Origin: JACQID01 sp035290885
GTDB lineage: Archaea > Aenigmatarchaeota > Aenigmatarchaeia > GW2011-AR5
Reading direction: 5' to 3'
NCBI GenBank assembly: GCA_035290885.1
Contig: DATDTL010000007.1
Coordinates: 1 to 14,039, forward strand
DNA length: 14,039 bases
Shown: positions 1 to 7,157 of the stretch, piece after piece
Layout of the letters: the number at the start of each line of letters is the position of its first letter
Position numbering within the stretch: position 1 is the stretch's first letter
Translations under genes and position numbers: made by a program
Notes under the pieces: generated by a model
Databases searched by the model: none
What the model was told of the DNA's origin: nothing
Seen by the model: only the letters and a program-made list of their open reading frames with translations

Positions 1-1
1 T

Positions 2-3000
2 ACTACTATATACAGAAGCGTGGCAACCACGACAACTATTGCCGCAGGCGGCGAACCAAGAACCCTGATCGAAGGCGCACTGTCCGCGCCGACTGCAACG
101 AAAACAGAAGGATTCTCATTGAACATTCAGGATTACAACGCCGTGAAGTGCTTCTACACTATCGTGAACAGCGCCAAGGGCACGACTGCATTGAACAAGG
201 AGCGCCCTTGCAATGCTCTTTCCACAAGCAGGGAGGAATGCCCGGCAGGCAGCAAATGCACGATTATCGCGAAATCACGCGACATCACAGGGAAGGAGAG
301 CGTGCCGGCGACGATGCTTGTGAACGTTGTTGCATCGGCATTCCCATCCGCCATGACTACAACTACAACGATTGGAAAATCAGGCGGTTCCTCGCTTATA
401 AATATAGCACCTTCGGTAAAAGCTGTTCCTAATATCAAGGACGTGGACATAACTCCTGCTACCGGGCCTCCCGGGACGATTTTCCGGATAAACGTTGTTG
501 CAGACAATACACCGGCCGGCTACAAGTATGCTACTGTCAAGCCTAAAGGCGCTATTGAAAGTTCCTTTACGGTATTCCTTTCTGACGCCGGAAAAGAGGG
601 CAATGACAACGTTCTCATGAGTGACGCGTATTCTACAGGAATGGCGCCGGGCATCTATACGATTACGGCAACCCTGCGCAGCGAATGGGGCATGGACTCA
701 ATGGAAAAAGACTTTAGAATAACGAACCCAAAACCGAAGATTTCTATCACTGCCTCGCCGAATCCTGCTGTGCCCGGAGAACCGATAACACTTGCCGTAA
801 CAGGCTATTCTGAAATCAACGTTTCAAGAATAGATGCATTATTTAGCGGCGAATGGCATTCCCACGAATGCGGAGGCAAAGAAAAAACCTGCACTAACAA
901 CTGGATGACTTCCGAGTCATCGCCGGGAACCTACCAATACTCTGCAAACATCTTCGATTCGGAGGGGCAGACGACTGATTATGCGCTGGTTTCCGTATTT
1001 GTCGGGGAGCCTGTAGCGATAAAGAACGTGGAGTTTGACAAATCGGCCGTTGCCACGAACAACATCAACATAAAAGTGAGTGCAAGCGGGTTGCCGATTG
1101 AAAACATAATAATTTATAGCAACCACGGCGAATACGGCAAGTCATGCGAATCACGCACGGAATGCGAAGTGGCCTTCTCCATACGCACGGAGAAGGATTG
1201 GAAAGACTTCAGGTTTATAACGGTGGCATATGACAAAACAGGTCTTCAGTCATCGGGCACAAGAAGAGACGTGCGCGTCGGCGGCATGATGAAATATGCC
1301 GGCAGCAAACTCGCGATTGCTGCAATTACGGGCGAGAACGTTCTCATTACAGGCGCCGGAGGAGAGCGCGCCACCGTAAAGAAAAACGTCCTTGCGGAAT
1401 TGCACGATGTGGTATTTTTCGCAACCATTGAGAAAAATAGCATCAACGGAGCAGTTGTATATATGGGCAAAGATGCCGTAAATGCTGTTTCGATATCGCC
1501 TGCGCCGGAAGGAACGGATGAGAAACCGAAGGTCGTAATAACTGTTTCTCCGAATCCAGCAAAGCCGGGCGAACAAATAACTCTCAGGGTCGCCGCAACT
1601 GATGACAGAGGTGTTGCTGGCGTTGATGCATTTTTCCAAGAGAAATGGCACAGCAAGGATTGTGACAGGACACAATTATCATGTGAAGGCTTATGGACAT
1701 TCACAGAGGAAGCCTTGGCATATACGCAATCAGAATATTTCTATCAAGCCAGCGCGATAGATAGTATAGATCAAACGTCAGATCTTGCTATAGCTTCTGT
1801 CATAATAACGGACGTCGTCGCGACTGCAGAAAGCCCGCCGACTATAGAGGGGCTGGAATTCGATGAGACGCATGACAGCACCGGCGACATCAAAATAAGG
1901 GTGAGCGCGAAATCATCGGGGCAGTTGAGCGAAATACTCTTATATACGAACCGCGGTCATTATCGGAAATCTTGCGAATCGTCCATGTGCGACGCAGAAT
2001 TTTCAATCCCGGTTGATGGAACAATGAAAGAACTCCATTTCATAGCGACCGCTTATGACAAAATGGGGGCCGAATCATCCGGAATCCGAAGGGGCTTGCG
2101 TCTGGGGGACAAGATGGAATTTGAAAACAGAAAGATTATTCTCAAAAGCGTCGAAAAGGACAAAATAACCATAGAATATGCAGGCCGATCGGTTGACGTC
2201 CGCACGGGCGTGCTGGAGGAAATCGATGGCATGCTTGTTTATTCCCTCGCTCAAGGGACAGATATAGGAGTCATTTATGTGGCCAAACAGAACATTAACG
2301 TAATCAGAATCCTAGACGCCATCTCACCCAAAGTAGACGAAGTAATTGTAGATCCTCCCGTGGGCCCGATAGGCACAAAATTCACCGTTTCTGCAATAGC
2401 AAGCGACAATGAAAGAGTGGATTCGGTAAAAGCTGTCATAAAATTCAACAAGGCAACAGAATTCGTGCAGAATGACGAAGAAACGCTGGCGCTTTATGAC
2501 GACGGCGAGCACGGGGACATTGAAGCTAACGACGGATATTACGCAAACGTGTGGAATTCCCGAGGGAAAGGCGTGATAACGAAAATCACTGTAACTGCCA
2601 AAGACACAAACGGAAATGACGCAACGAGGCAAAGAGATGTAGGCATAAGCGCTTTCCATCCGGACGAAAGCTCCTGCAAAGAATTTGTGCCGGGTCATAA
2701 TGATGCTAATGCCCAAAGAATAAACATAGTATATGTAGGCATGAATTACGGAGGCAAAGAAAAATTTATAGAAAGCATATCACAATCACTTGATGTTGAC
2801 GGCACGACAGGCGGACTATTCTCGCAAGAGCCGTTCAAGTCCAATAAAAACTATTTTAACATCTGGTATGTAGATGAGGTAGGCAAAGATTCATGCGGAA
2901 AAAGTGGCGTGATAAGCACCCTGACGGATTGTCTCACTGCATCAAGAACTCTGGCCCAAGCATGCGACTTGCCGGACAAAAAAACAATATCCCTTATTGA

Positions 3001-3571
3001 TGCGGACGGGAGGTCACACGTATTCGGAGGTGTGAGCACCGTGTATGAAAAAATAAGCGGTTATCAAAGACCAATCGGTTCTGTAATGGTTCATGAGATG
3101 GGTCATCTTCTTGGCGATCTCCAAGACGAGTATTATGAAAAAATAAGCGCGGAACTCCAGAGCATATTTCTCTCTGGAACTAATGTGTGGGATAGTGTTA
3201 TAGTCCGCAAAACTTCAGAAAGTTGCATATCGCCCAGCAACCCTTGGCACGATCTTATTGGCAGAGGCTGCGGAGATCCAAACAAGATAGACTGTATATT
3301 GGATTACAATTCGGGGCTTACGGAAATAAAATGCGCGCCGGGCATTTCAATATTCGAATGCTGGACAGAAGTCGCCTGTTTCGAAGAGCCTGAATCAAAG
3401 GGTAGATTCCGGCCAGGATTTAATACCGGGATGAGGAACTCTTTTGCTTATGAAGACATTCTTTTTGACTTTCACCGTTCATATGGTCCTGTGAATGAAA
3501 GAATTCTGTGTCATAGTATAAAAGAAATAACCGGCTCGGTAGGAGGTATTTGCAATGAATATGGTCTATAA
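2..3571 (+). CDS. Large secreted multi-domain protein with C-terminal M64-like zinc metallopeptidase domain (5' end outside window)
   Basis: The frame is open from the first bases, so the true start and any signal peptide lie upstream; GTG at 20 is only the first possible in-window start and is used here for numbering (1183 residues). Residues about 137-238 and 775-875 are beta-rich, Ig-like modules; the second has the DDGxHGDxxxxDGxY signature of extracellular domains. Between them is a tandem duplication (about 239-495 and 503-766). The C-terminal part (about 900-1183) resembles the M64/IgA-peptidase family: INIVYVG opening strand, LFSQEPFKSNKNYFNIWYVD, the zinc motif HEMGH (1025-1029) followed by LLGDLQDEYY, and a late FRPGFNTGMR segment. 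HExxH supplies two zinc ligands and the general base; D1036 or E1037 may be the third ligand. Many Cys pairs suggest extracytoplasmic disulfides. No C-terminal membrane helix is visible. The family call is by motif recognition; the substrate is unknown. Confidence 0.85.
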   Translation, partial: TTIYRSVATTTTIAAGGEPRTLIEGALSAPTATKTEGFSLNIQDYNAVKCFYTIVNSAKGTTALNKERPCNALSTSREECPAGSKCTIIAKSRDITGKESVPATMLVNVVASAFPSAMTTTTTIGKSGGSSLINIAPSVKAVPNIKDVDITPATGPPGTIFRINVVADNTPAGYKYATVKPKGAIESSFTVFLSDAGKEGNDNVLMSDAYSTGMAPGIYTITATLRSEWGMDSMEKDFRITNPKPKISITASPNPAVPGEPITLAVTGYSEINVSRIDALFSGEWHSHECGGKEKTCTNNWMTSESSPGTYQYSANIFDSEGQTTDYALVSVFVGEPVAIKNVEFDKSAVATNNINIKVSASGLPIENIIIYSNHGEYGKSCESRTECEVAFSIRTEKDWKDFRFITVAYDKTGLQSSGTRRDVRVGGMMKYAGSKLAIAAITGENVLITGAGGERATVKKNVLAELHDVVFFATIEKNSINGAVVYMGKDAVNAVSISPAPEGTDEKPKVVITVSPNPAKPGEQITLRVAATDDRGVAGVDAFFQEKWHSKDCDRTQLSCEGLWTFTEEALAYTQSEYFYQASAIDSIDQTSDLAIASVIITDVVATAESPPTIEGLEFDETHDSTGDIKIRVSAKSSGQLSEILLYTNRGHYRKSCESSMCDAEFSIPVDGTMKELHFIATAYDKMGAESSGIRRGLRLGDKMEFENRKIILKSVEKDKITIEYAGRSVDVRTGVLEEIDGMLVYSLAQGTDIGVIYVAKQNINVIRILDAISPKVDEVIVDPPVGPIGTKFTVSAIASDNERVDSVKAVIKFNKATEFVQNDEETLALYDDGEHGDIEANDGYYANVWNSRGKGVITKITVTAKDTNGNDATRQRDVGISAFHPDESSCKEFVPGHNDANAQRINIVYVGMNYGGKEKFIESISQSLDVDGTTGGLFSQEPFKSNKNYFNIWYVDEVGKDSCGKSGVISTLTDCLTASRTLAQACDLPDKKTISLIDADGRSHVFGGVSTVYEKISGYQRPIGSVMVHEMGHLLGDLQDEYYEKISAELQSIFLSGTNVWDSVIVRKTSESCISPSNPWHDLIGRGCGDPNKIDCILDYNSGLTEIKCAPGISIFECWTEVACFEEPESKGRFRPGFNTGMRNSFAYEDILFDFHRSYGPVNERILCHSIKEITGSVGGICNEYGL
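734..2317 (+). repeat. Tandem duplication of a ~260-residue extracellular module
   Basis: Two consecutive copies inside the large protease gene (734 to about 1504, and 1526 to 2317) encode the same order of landmarks. Copy 1 has SPNPAVPGEPITL, EWHSHEC, KSCESR and AYDKTGLQSSGTRRDVRVG. Copy 2 has SPNPAKPGEQITL, KWHSKDC, KSCESS and AYDKMGAESSGIRRGLRLG. Each copy appears to hold two Ig/PKD-like sandwiches followed by a smaller beta domain. The two have diverged clearly at both protein and DNA level, so the duplication is not recent. Confidence 0.85.
3541..3547 (+). promoter_or_regulatory. Strong Shine-Dalgarno site inside the end of the protease gene
   Basis: AGGAGGT ends 7 nt before the ATG at 3555 and lies within the last codons of the upstream gene. 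It fixes the start of the next gene and, with the 17-nt overlap, points to translational coupling. Confidence 0.8.
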
Positions 3572-4280
3572 GGTTCTTGCGCTGTTGTTGCCTTTTATGT
3601 TATATAGCGCAACATTCGCTGCCGATGATAACGTCTATAAGCTTACATTATTTTATGACGACGGCACGATAGCAAAACAAAGCCTCCGCGTCCTGCCTTA
3701 TATCTTCGTGAAGCCTGAAGTTAGCCCTGCCGATAATTACAGGCTTGAAGTCATGTCTTTCGGTGACCAGATTCTTTATGCACGGAACTTTTCCTTCGGG
3801 CTTGAAGTGCATTATATGCCGCCTCCGCCCGGAACGTTCGATGACAACGGCGTTCAGATTTCTGTGCCACAGGCTGAAGTCACTCAAGTCACGCAAAGTG
3901 AGATTGAACTGACGATACCGTATTTTGCGGATGCCAAGAAAATAAACATATATGAACCGTCAGGCGCAAAGGCGCTTGAGGTTTCAGTGGCGCAATTTGC
4001 CGACACGTGCGGCGACAACGCGTGCCAGGCGCACGAGAGCTACGAATCCTGTTCAACGGATTGCCGCTCGGGCTCTGCTGACGATTACTGCGACGCCGTT
4101 GCAGACGGCATATGCGACCCAGATTGCAGCGCGTCCCGCGATTTGGATTGTGGCGCTTCGGGAGCCGACGGAAGAGGACAACTTCCGCTTCCTCTCATTG
4201 GCATAGGCGCCGTGATAATCTTACTTGGCGGAGTTTTAGTTTATATTTTCTCAAGGCTTCAGAAGGGCGGAGAAGCCTGA
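3555..4280 (+). CDS. Secreted Cys-rich protein with signal peptide and C-terminal membrane anchor
   Basis: 241 residues. Residues 1-22 form a signal peptide (hydrophobic core VLALLLPFMLY, likely cleavage after ATFA). The body (about 25-148) is beta-rich and extracytoplasmic. Eight cysteines follow (152, 157, 166, 170, 179, 187, 191, 199) in two units, CGDNACQAHESYESCSTDC and a YCDAVADGICDPDC-type unit. This resembles the CGxGxCxxxExYxxCxxDC repeat that I recall from secreted archaeal proteins; the acidic residues suggest metal (calcium) binding plus disulfides. A transmembrane helix at about 212-233 and a short RLQKGG tail would leave the body outside the cell. The gene overlaps the protease gene by 17 nt, so the two are very probably co-translated and could act together at the surface. 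The specific function is unknown. Confidence 0.85.
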   Translation: MNMVYKVLALLLPFMLYSATFAADDNVYKLTLFYDDGTIAKQSLRVLPYIFVKPEVSPADNYRLEVMSFGDQILYARNFSFGLEVHYMPPPPGTFDDNGVQISVPQAEVTQVTQSEIELTIPYFADAKKINIYEPSGAKALEVSVAQFADTCGDNACQAHESYESCSTDCRSGSADDYCDAVADGICDPDCSASRDLDCGASGADGRGQLPLPLIGIGAVIILLGGVLVYIFSRLQKGGEA

Positions 4281-4329
4281 GCTATATCAAATGACATGAA
4301 TAATAAGACATATTATGACGTCACTGCTA

Positions 4330-4357
4330 TACATGGTCAAGCCTTGCTTGACCTGTA
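4330..4357. terminator. Intergenic hairpin between convergent genes (possible terminator)
   Basis: GGTCAAGC and GCTTGACC (4335-4353) form a perfect 8-bp stem with a 3-nt loop, extended by TACA/TGTA across a single bulged base at 4334. It lies 50 bp after the plus-strand stop codon and about 75 bp after the minus-strand one. There is no long T-run right beside it, so a terminator role is plausible but not shown. A second, weaker repeat, GTAGAAG (4385-4391) / CTTCTAC (4419-4425), lies closer to the minus-strand gene. Confidence 0.5.
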
Positions 4358-4432
4358 CAGTAGAACCTTGGATTCTCCGAGTATGTAGAAGACACAGAAG
4401 TCGTAAGAAAACTAATGCCTTCTACTATAAAA

Positions 4433-5401
4433 TTAATTGCTGTGCGTGAATCTACGCGTTTCCGGCACGCCGTTTACTTTATATGTTATTGACGTTCCAT
4501 CTTCCTGCATATCCGGAACGACGTCACCTATTTCTGCCATCAGTGCCGACCGTATTTTTTCCTCGGTTGTTGAAAGATCGTGCGCATTTGCCAACAAACC
4601 GTATTCTCTGGCATATTCTTCTGCTATCCTCCGGGAATATCCGGAACTTAGAGTCCATACTCCGGTCGTATTGGCTCTCTCATGAGCCTTTAGAAGCTCG
4701 TTATGCAGAGCCCTGAGTTCCATTACCCTGTTCAAGAACGCCAAGCTTGTCGTTTCCGGCGAAAGATTGTGCGCATAATCGACCCTCACGCCTGCCATCT
4801 TCAGCCCGTTTGCCCAGTCGGTTGCATGAGAATCGATATAGTGAACTCCTATCATGCTGTTCATGTCACCTTCTTTGTTAGGACTATCAAAGAGAGAATC
4901 ATGGAATGCTATGTATACAGGCTCAAGTTGCCCCAAGGCAAGGACCGTATGCGGCACTATTGCTCCCTCTTCCCGATGATTCTCAGAACGGTATAATTCT
5001 TCGGCACCGTTGACAAGGCTTTCGATTTGCGCTTGGTTTGGGGTGATATTACGGAAATACGAATCAAGCGCTTCATCCAATGCTTGCGTTGAAGGATTAT
5101 AAAGAAAACCTGCCAACACTCTGCCGTTCCGGGCTTCTACCGCTTCGGGAAGGCAATTGAATTTATCGTCAAGGTATTCCTCCGGTCTTACGGATTTTTT
5201 CCTCAGGTCTTCCAGAGTATATTTGCAGTCTTGCAGGGTAATCTTCGTCCCTGATATGGTTCTAGGAGGCACGGTAACAGTAGCTGCGGGCGTTGAAACT
5301 CCGTCACCACCGCATGCCAATAAAACAGCTGTTGCAACCAGTGCCATGGCATAAGGTGCCTTTCTTTTCAACCAACGCGGTAAATATGACGATATTTGCA
5401 T
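4433..5401 (-). CDS. Unrecognised lipoprotein (322 residues)
   Basis: ATG at 5401 is chosen over the in-frame TTG at 5407 because the TATA-like box lies 26 bp upstream of it and no Shine-Dalgarno site is present. The N-terminus has basic residues (RWLKRK), a hydrophobic run and the lipobox LLAC (Cys30), followed by a low-complexity Ser/Thr/Ala/Pro linker. The mature protein would be a lipid-anchored surface protein. The rest is mostly alpha-helical with two further Cys near the mature N-terminus and several His/Asp-rich stretches (AFHDSLFD, HYIDSHATDWA, DYAHNL, NAHDL). I do not recognise a family. The next gene upstream (5457-6653) is also an unrecognised lipoprotein with its own promoter. 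Short shared patterns (TVL...P.Y.A and ANAH[DE]L) hint that the two may be very distant relatives, but this is weak. Confidence 0.8.
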   Translation of the reverse strand: MQISSYLPRWLKRKAPYAMALVATAVLLACGGDGVSTPAATVTVPPRTISGTKITLQDCKYTLEDLRKKSVRPEEYLDDKFNCLPEAVEARNGRVLAGFLYNPSTQALDEALDSYFRNITPNQAQIESLVNGAEELYRSENHREEGAIVPHTVLALGQLEPVYIAFHDSLFDSPNKEGDMNSMIGVHYIDSHATDWANGLKMAGVRVDYAHNLSPETTSLAFLNRVMELRALHNELLKAHERANTTGVWTLSSGYSRRIAEEYAREYGLLANAHDLSTTEEKIRSALMAEIGDVVPDMQEDGTSITYKVNGVPETRRFTHSN

Positions 5402-5423
5402 ATTCAAGCTTAACTTTGAAAGC

Positions 5424-5430
5424 TATTTAA
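5424..5430 (-). promoter_or_regulatory. TATA-like box for the 5401 lipoprotein gene
   Basis: On the minus strand this reads TTAAATA, centred 26 bp upstream of the ATG at 5401, with no Shine-Dalgarno site between. This fits a leaderless archaeal transcript and supports ATG 5401 as the start. Confidence 0.55.
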
Positions 5431-5456
5431 CTGGCTTCGTAGAACCCTCATGAAAA

Positions 5457-6653
5457 TCAATTCCCGCCAAAAGACGCGCGGCAGTCCCGGGCCGCATCGT
5501 ATATCTGATCCCTTGTAAGCTTGGGCAGTCGCATTAACGCCCCAAGACGCCGAGACCCGCTTCCCGCAATGCCGTTGTCTGGCTGCGGCCGGTCTCCATG
5601 GCTGTTTATGTATGATGCGACGCATGACATCACGCCCCGTCCGGCCTCGCTGTATTTCTGGAAGTCGCTGTCCTCCCATGCCAAGGCATTGGCCAGAATT
5701 TCATAGCCGTCAAGCATGAATTGCGCATTATATTCCGGCAATTGCAGCAGTTCCTGCAGCTTTGCATTCCTTTCCCGGGCAACGGGATCTTTGGCGGTGT
5801 CGTACACGTGGGTGGCTCCGTGGGCTATTGTGATGTCCGAGTTAGCGGCCACGTATAAATCCGCAAAGTCTTCCTCTCGTTTGCCGGCTGCCTTCAACGA
5901 ATCGTAAGCATCTTTCCATTCCTGTATGGCGAGTGTCTGCTGCAGAACGGAGTTGAAGCCTCTGGAATTTCCCGCTTTTGCCAGAGATAGAAGCGAGGAT
6001 TCTTGTGATGCCATCTCTTTTTCATAACCTGTCGTTTCATAGAATCTCCAGAGTTCATGGGCATTGGCTGACATGCCCTTGGCCTGCAAATATATTTTTC
6101 CGTCCCTTGTCATGTCGGCTTTTTCCAGCGCTCCTCCCGAGGCTTCTTCCCTGAAATCCCTTACTATCGGGTCTCCCAGTTCCCTGACCAACAATTCCCT
6201 CTCTATCCCATCTAGGTTTATGCGCCTTTGCTCTTCTCTGGCCACTGGCGCCATGTAAAAGTTCGGCATTGCGCTATGCCTGACAGGAAGCACGGTATAG
6301 TCCATGAAAATTCCGCGCGCTTCAAGATATTCTCTCAGCTGACCTATATACGTCGTGGTATCGTTGCCAAACTCAATGCCCGTCGTTTTTGAGATATCCC
6401 TAAACATGTTAGTTAACGGAGTGTCGCAATCTATGGCTTTTCCTGTATTGAGATAATTCTGCCCGGATTTGTAGCATTCCTTTATCCTCCGCTCGGCAAT
6501 CTGAACAACTTTTTGGCTTTCCGTCATTGTCGGAGTTGCGGAGGGGGAAACCTGAGAGCCGCATGCCGCCATTGCGCTCATCAGACCCAGCAACAGGAGC
6601 CCAAGCGCATTCTTCTTCAGCCGTCTTCCCACTATAGAAAGATACGAATCCAT
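5457..6653 (-). CDS. Unrecognised lipoprotein (398 residues)
   Basis: The N-terminus has GRRLKKN, then a hydrophobic run and lipobox MAAC (Cys31), then a Ser/Pro/Thr linker: a lipid-anchored, extracytoplasmic protein. The paired arginines just before the hydrophobic core loosely resemble a Tat signal, but the consensus is not complete. The mature part is largely alpha-helical, with Cys pairs at the two ends (ECYKSG...IDCDTP near the start; a VMSCVAS segment and a DCRASFGGN tail at the end). I see no catalytic motif I can name. It has its own TATA-like box 25 bp upstream and ends 56 bp before the ATG of the second lipoprotein, which also has its own promoter. The two may be co-regulated surface proteins. 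Lipoprotein class is secure; function unknown. Confidence 0.82.
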   Translation of the reverse strand: MDSYLSIVGRRLKKNALGLLLLGLMSAMAACGSQVSPSATPTMTESQKVVQIAERRIKECYKSGQNYLNTGKAIDCDTPLTNMFRDISKTTGIEFGNDTTTYIGQLREYLEARGIFMDYTVLPVRHSAMPNFYMAPVAREEQRRINLDGIERELLVRELGDPIVRDFREEASGGALEKADMTRDGKIYLQAKGMSANAHELWRFYETTGYEKEMASQESSLLSLAKAGNSRGFNSVLQQTLAIQEWKDAYDSLKAAGKREEDFADLYVAANSDITIAHGATHVYDTAKDPVARERNAKLQELLQLPEYNAQFMLDGYEILANALAWEDSDFQKYSEAGRGVMSCVASYINSHGDRPQPDNGIAGSGSRRLGALMRLPKLTRDQIYDAARDCRASFGGN

Positions 6654-6674
6654 ACGGGAATTTGATGCAAGGCT

Positions 6675-6681
6675 ACTTAAA
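6675..6681 (-). promoter_or_regulatory. TATA-like box for the 6653 lipoprotein gene
   Basis: The minus strand reads CGTTTAAGTA here, centred about 25 bp upstream of the ATG at 6653. No Shine-Dalgarno site precedes the ATG, so a leaderless transcript is likely. Confidence 0.55.
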
Positions 6682-6706
6682 CGTTTTTACTCTTTCTGAA
6701 TAATAA

Positions 6707-7084
6707 CTATCCGAAAGCCCGCAAATACCCCATCAGGGAAGGCTGTATCACGATGCTCAGAACGTAATAGACGAAGAAGGCTACGCCAAGAACTTTGAGC
6801 TTCGTCCCGAAGTCGTTGCTGAGTACCACTTCGCCGAGTATTATCCAGGATATGAGCGGGAAATATATGTTGAGGTACGGATAGTTGAGGCCGCTGTACG
6901 GTATTAGGAGCGGCACGACAAAGAAGGAAATCACGGAAAGCAGAAGCGCCCTTTTCAGTTCAATATTATGGCCGATGTAATTATCGGAAAGAACGACGGC
7001 GAGGAACGCCACCAGCGTGTAGGCCGCCTGGCTTGCGACCATGGATAGGCTTACACCTATGCTATATCCCAATATTTCAACCAT
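6707..7084 (-). CDS. Small integral membrane protein (125 residues)
   Basis: Start ATG at 7084 is preferred over the in-frame GTG at 7093, because a Shine-Dalgarno sequence (GGGAG) ends 8 nt before the ATG and overlaps the GTG. The protein is strongly hydrophobic with about four predicted membrane segments (roughly residues 8-32, 45-63, 68-86 and 95-115) joined by short polar loops such as SDNYIGHNIELKRA and SNDFGTKLK. No conserved family motif is recognised. It follows gatE on the same strand 73 bp after the gatE stop. Use of a Shine-Dalgarno site, unlike the leaderless first genes here, is consistent with co-transcription with gatE or with a leadered transcript from the gap. Its first codons lie in one copy of a 23-bp direct repeat. 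Confidence 0.75.
   Translation of the reverse strand: MVEILGYSIGVSLSMVASQAAYTLVAFLAVVLSDNYIGHNIELKRALLLSVISFFVVPLLIPYSGLNYPYLNIYFPLISWIILGEVVLSNDFGTKLKVLGVAFFVYYVLSIVIQPSLMGYLRAFG
7058..7080. repeat. Direct repeat, copy 1 (start of the membrane-protein gene)
   Basis: A 23-bp sequence matching 7131-7153 at 22 of 23 positions (T/A difference at the tenth base). This copy encodes residues EILGYSI of the small membrane protein, straight after its start codon. Confidence 0.8.
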
Positions 7085-7092
7085 GACTTGCA

Positions 7093-7097
7093 CTCCC
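7093..7097 (-). promoter_or_regulatory. Shine-Dalgarno site deciding the 7084 start
   Basis: GGGAG on the minus strand, 8 nt before the ATG at 7084. It overlaps the alternative GTG start at 7093, making that start unlikely. Confidence 0.55.
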
Positions 7098-7130
7098 AGA
7101 TACTATATGCCGGCCATCGTAGCCACGATG

Positions 7131-7153
7131 TATGCTATAACCCAATATTTCAA
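7131..7153. repeat. Direct repeat, copy 2 (gap after gatE)
   Basis: Second copy of the 23-bp repeat, beginning 4 nt past the gatE stop codon on the minus strand and 73 bp from copy 1. On the minus strand it contains TTATAGCATA, which could serve as a TATA-like element for a leadered transcript of the 7084 gene. Confidence 0.75.
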
Positions 7154-7157
7154 ATGG

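Noticed and set aside
5402..5407. TTG at 5407 as the start of the second lipoprotein
   Set aside because: The ATG at 5401 two codons later is a better codon and has the TATA-like box at the usual distance.
7085..7093. GTG at 7093 as the start of the small membrane protein
   Set aside because: It overlaps the GGGAG Shine-Dalgarno site that is well spaced from the ATG at 7084.
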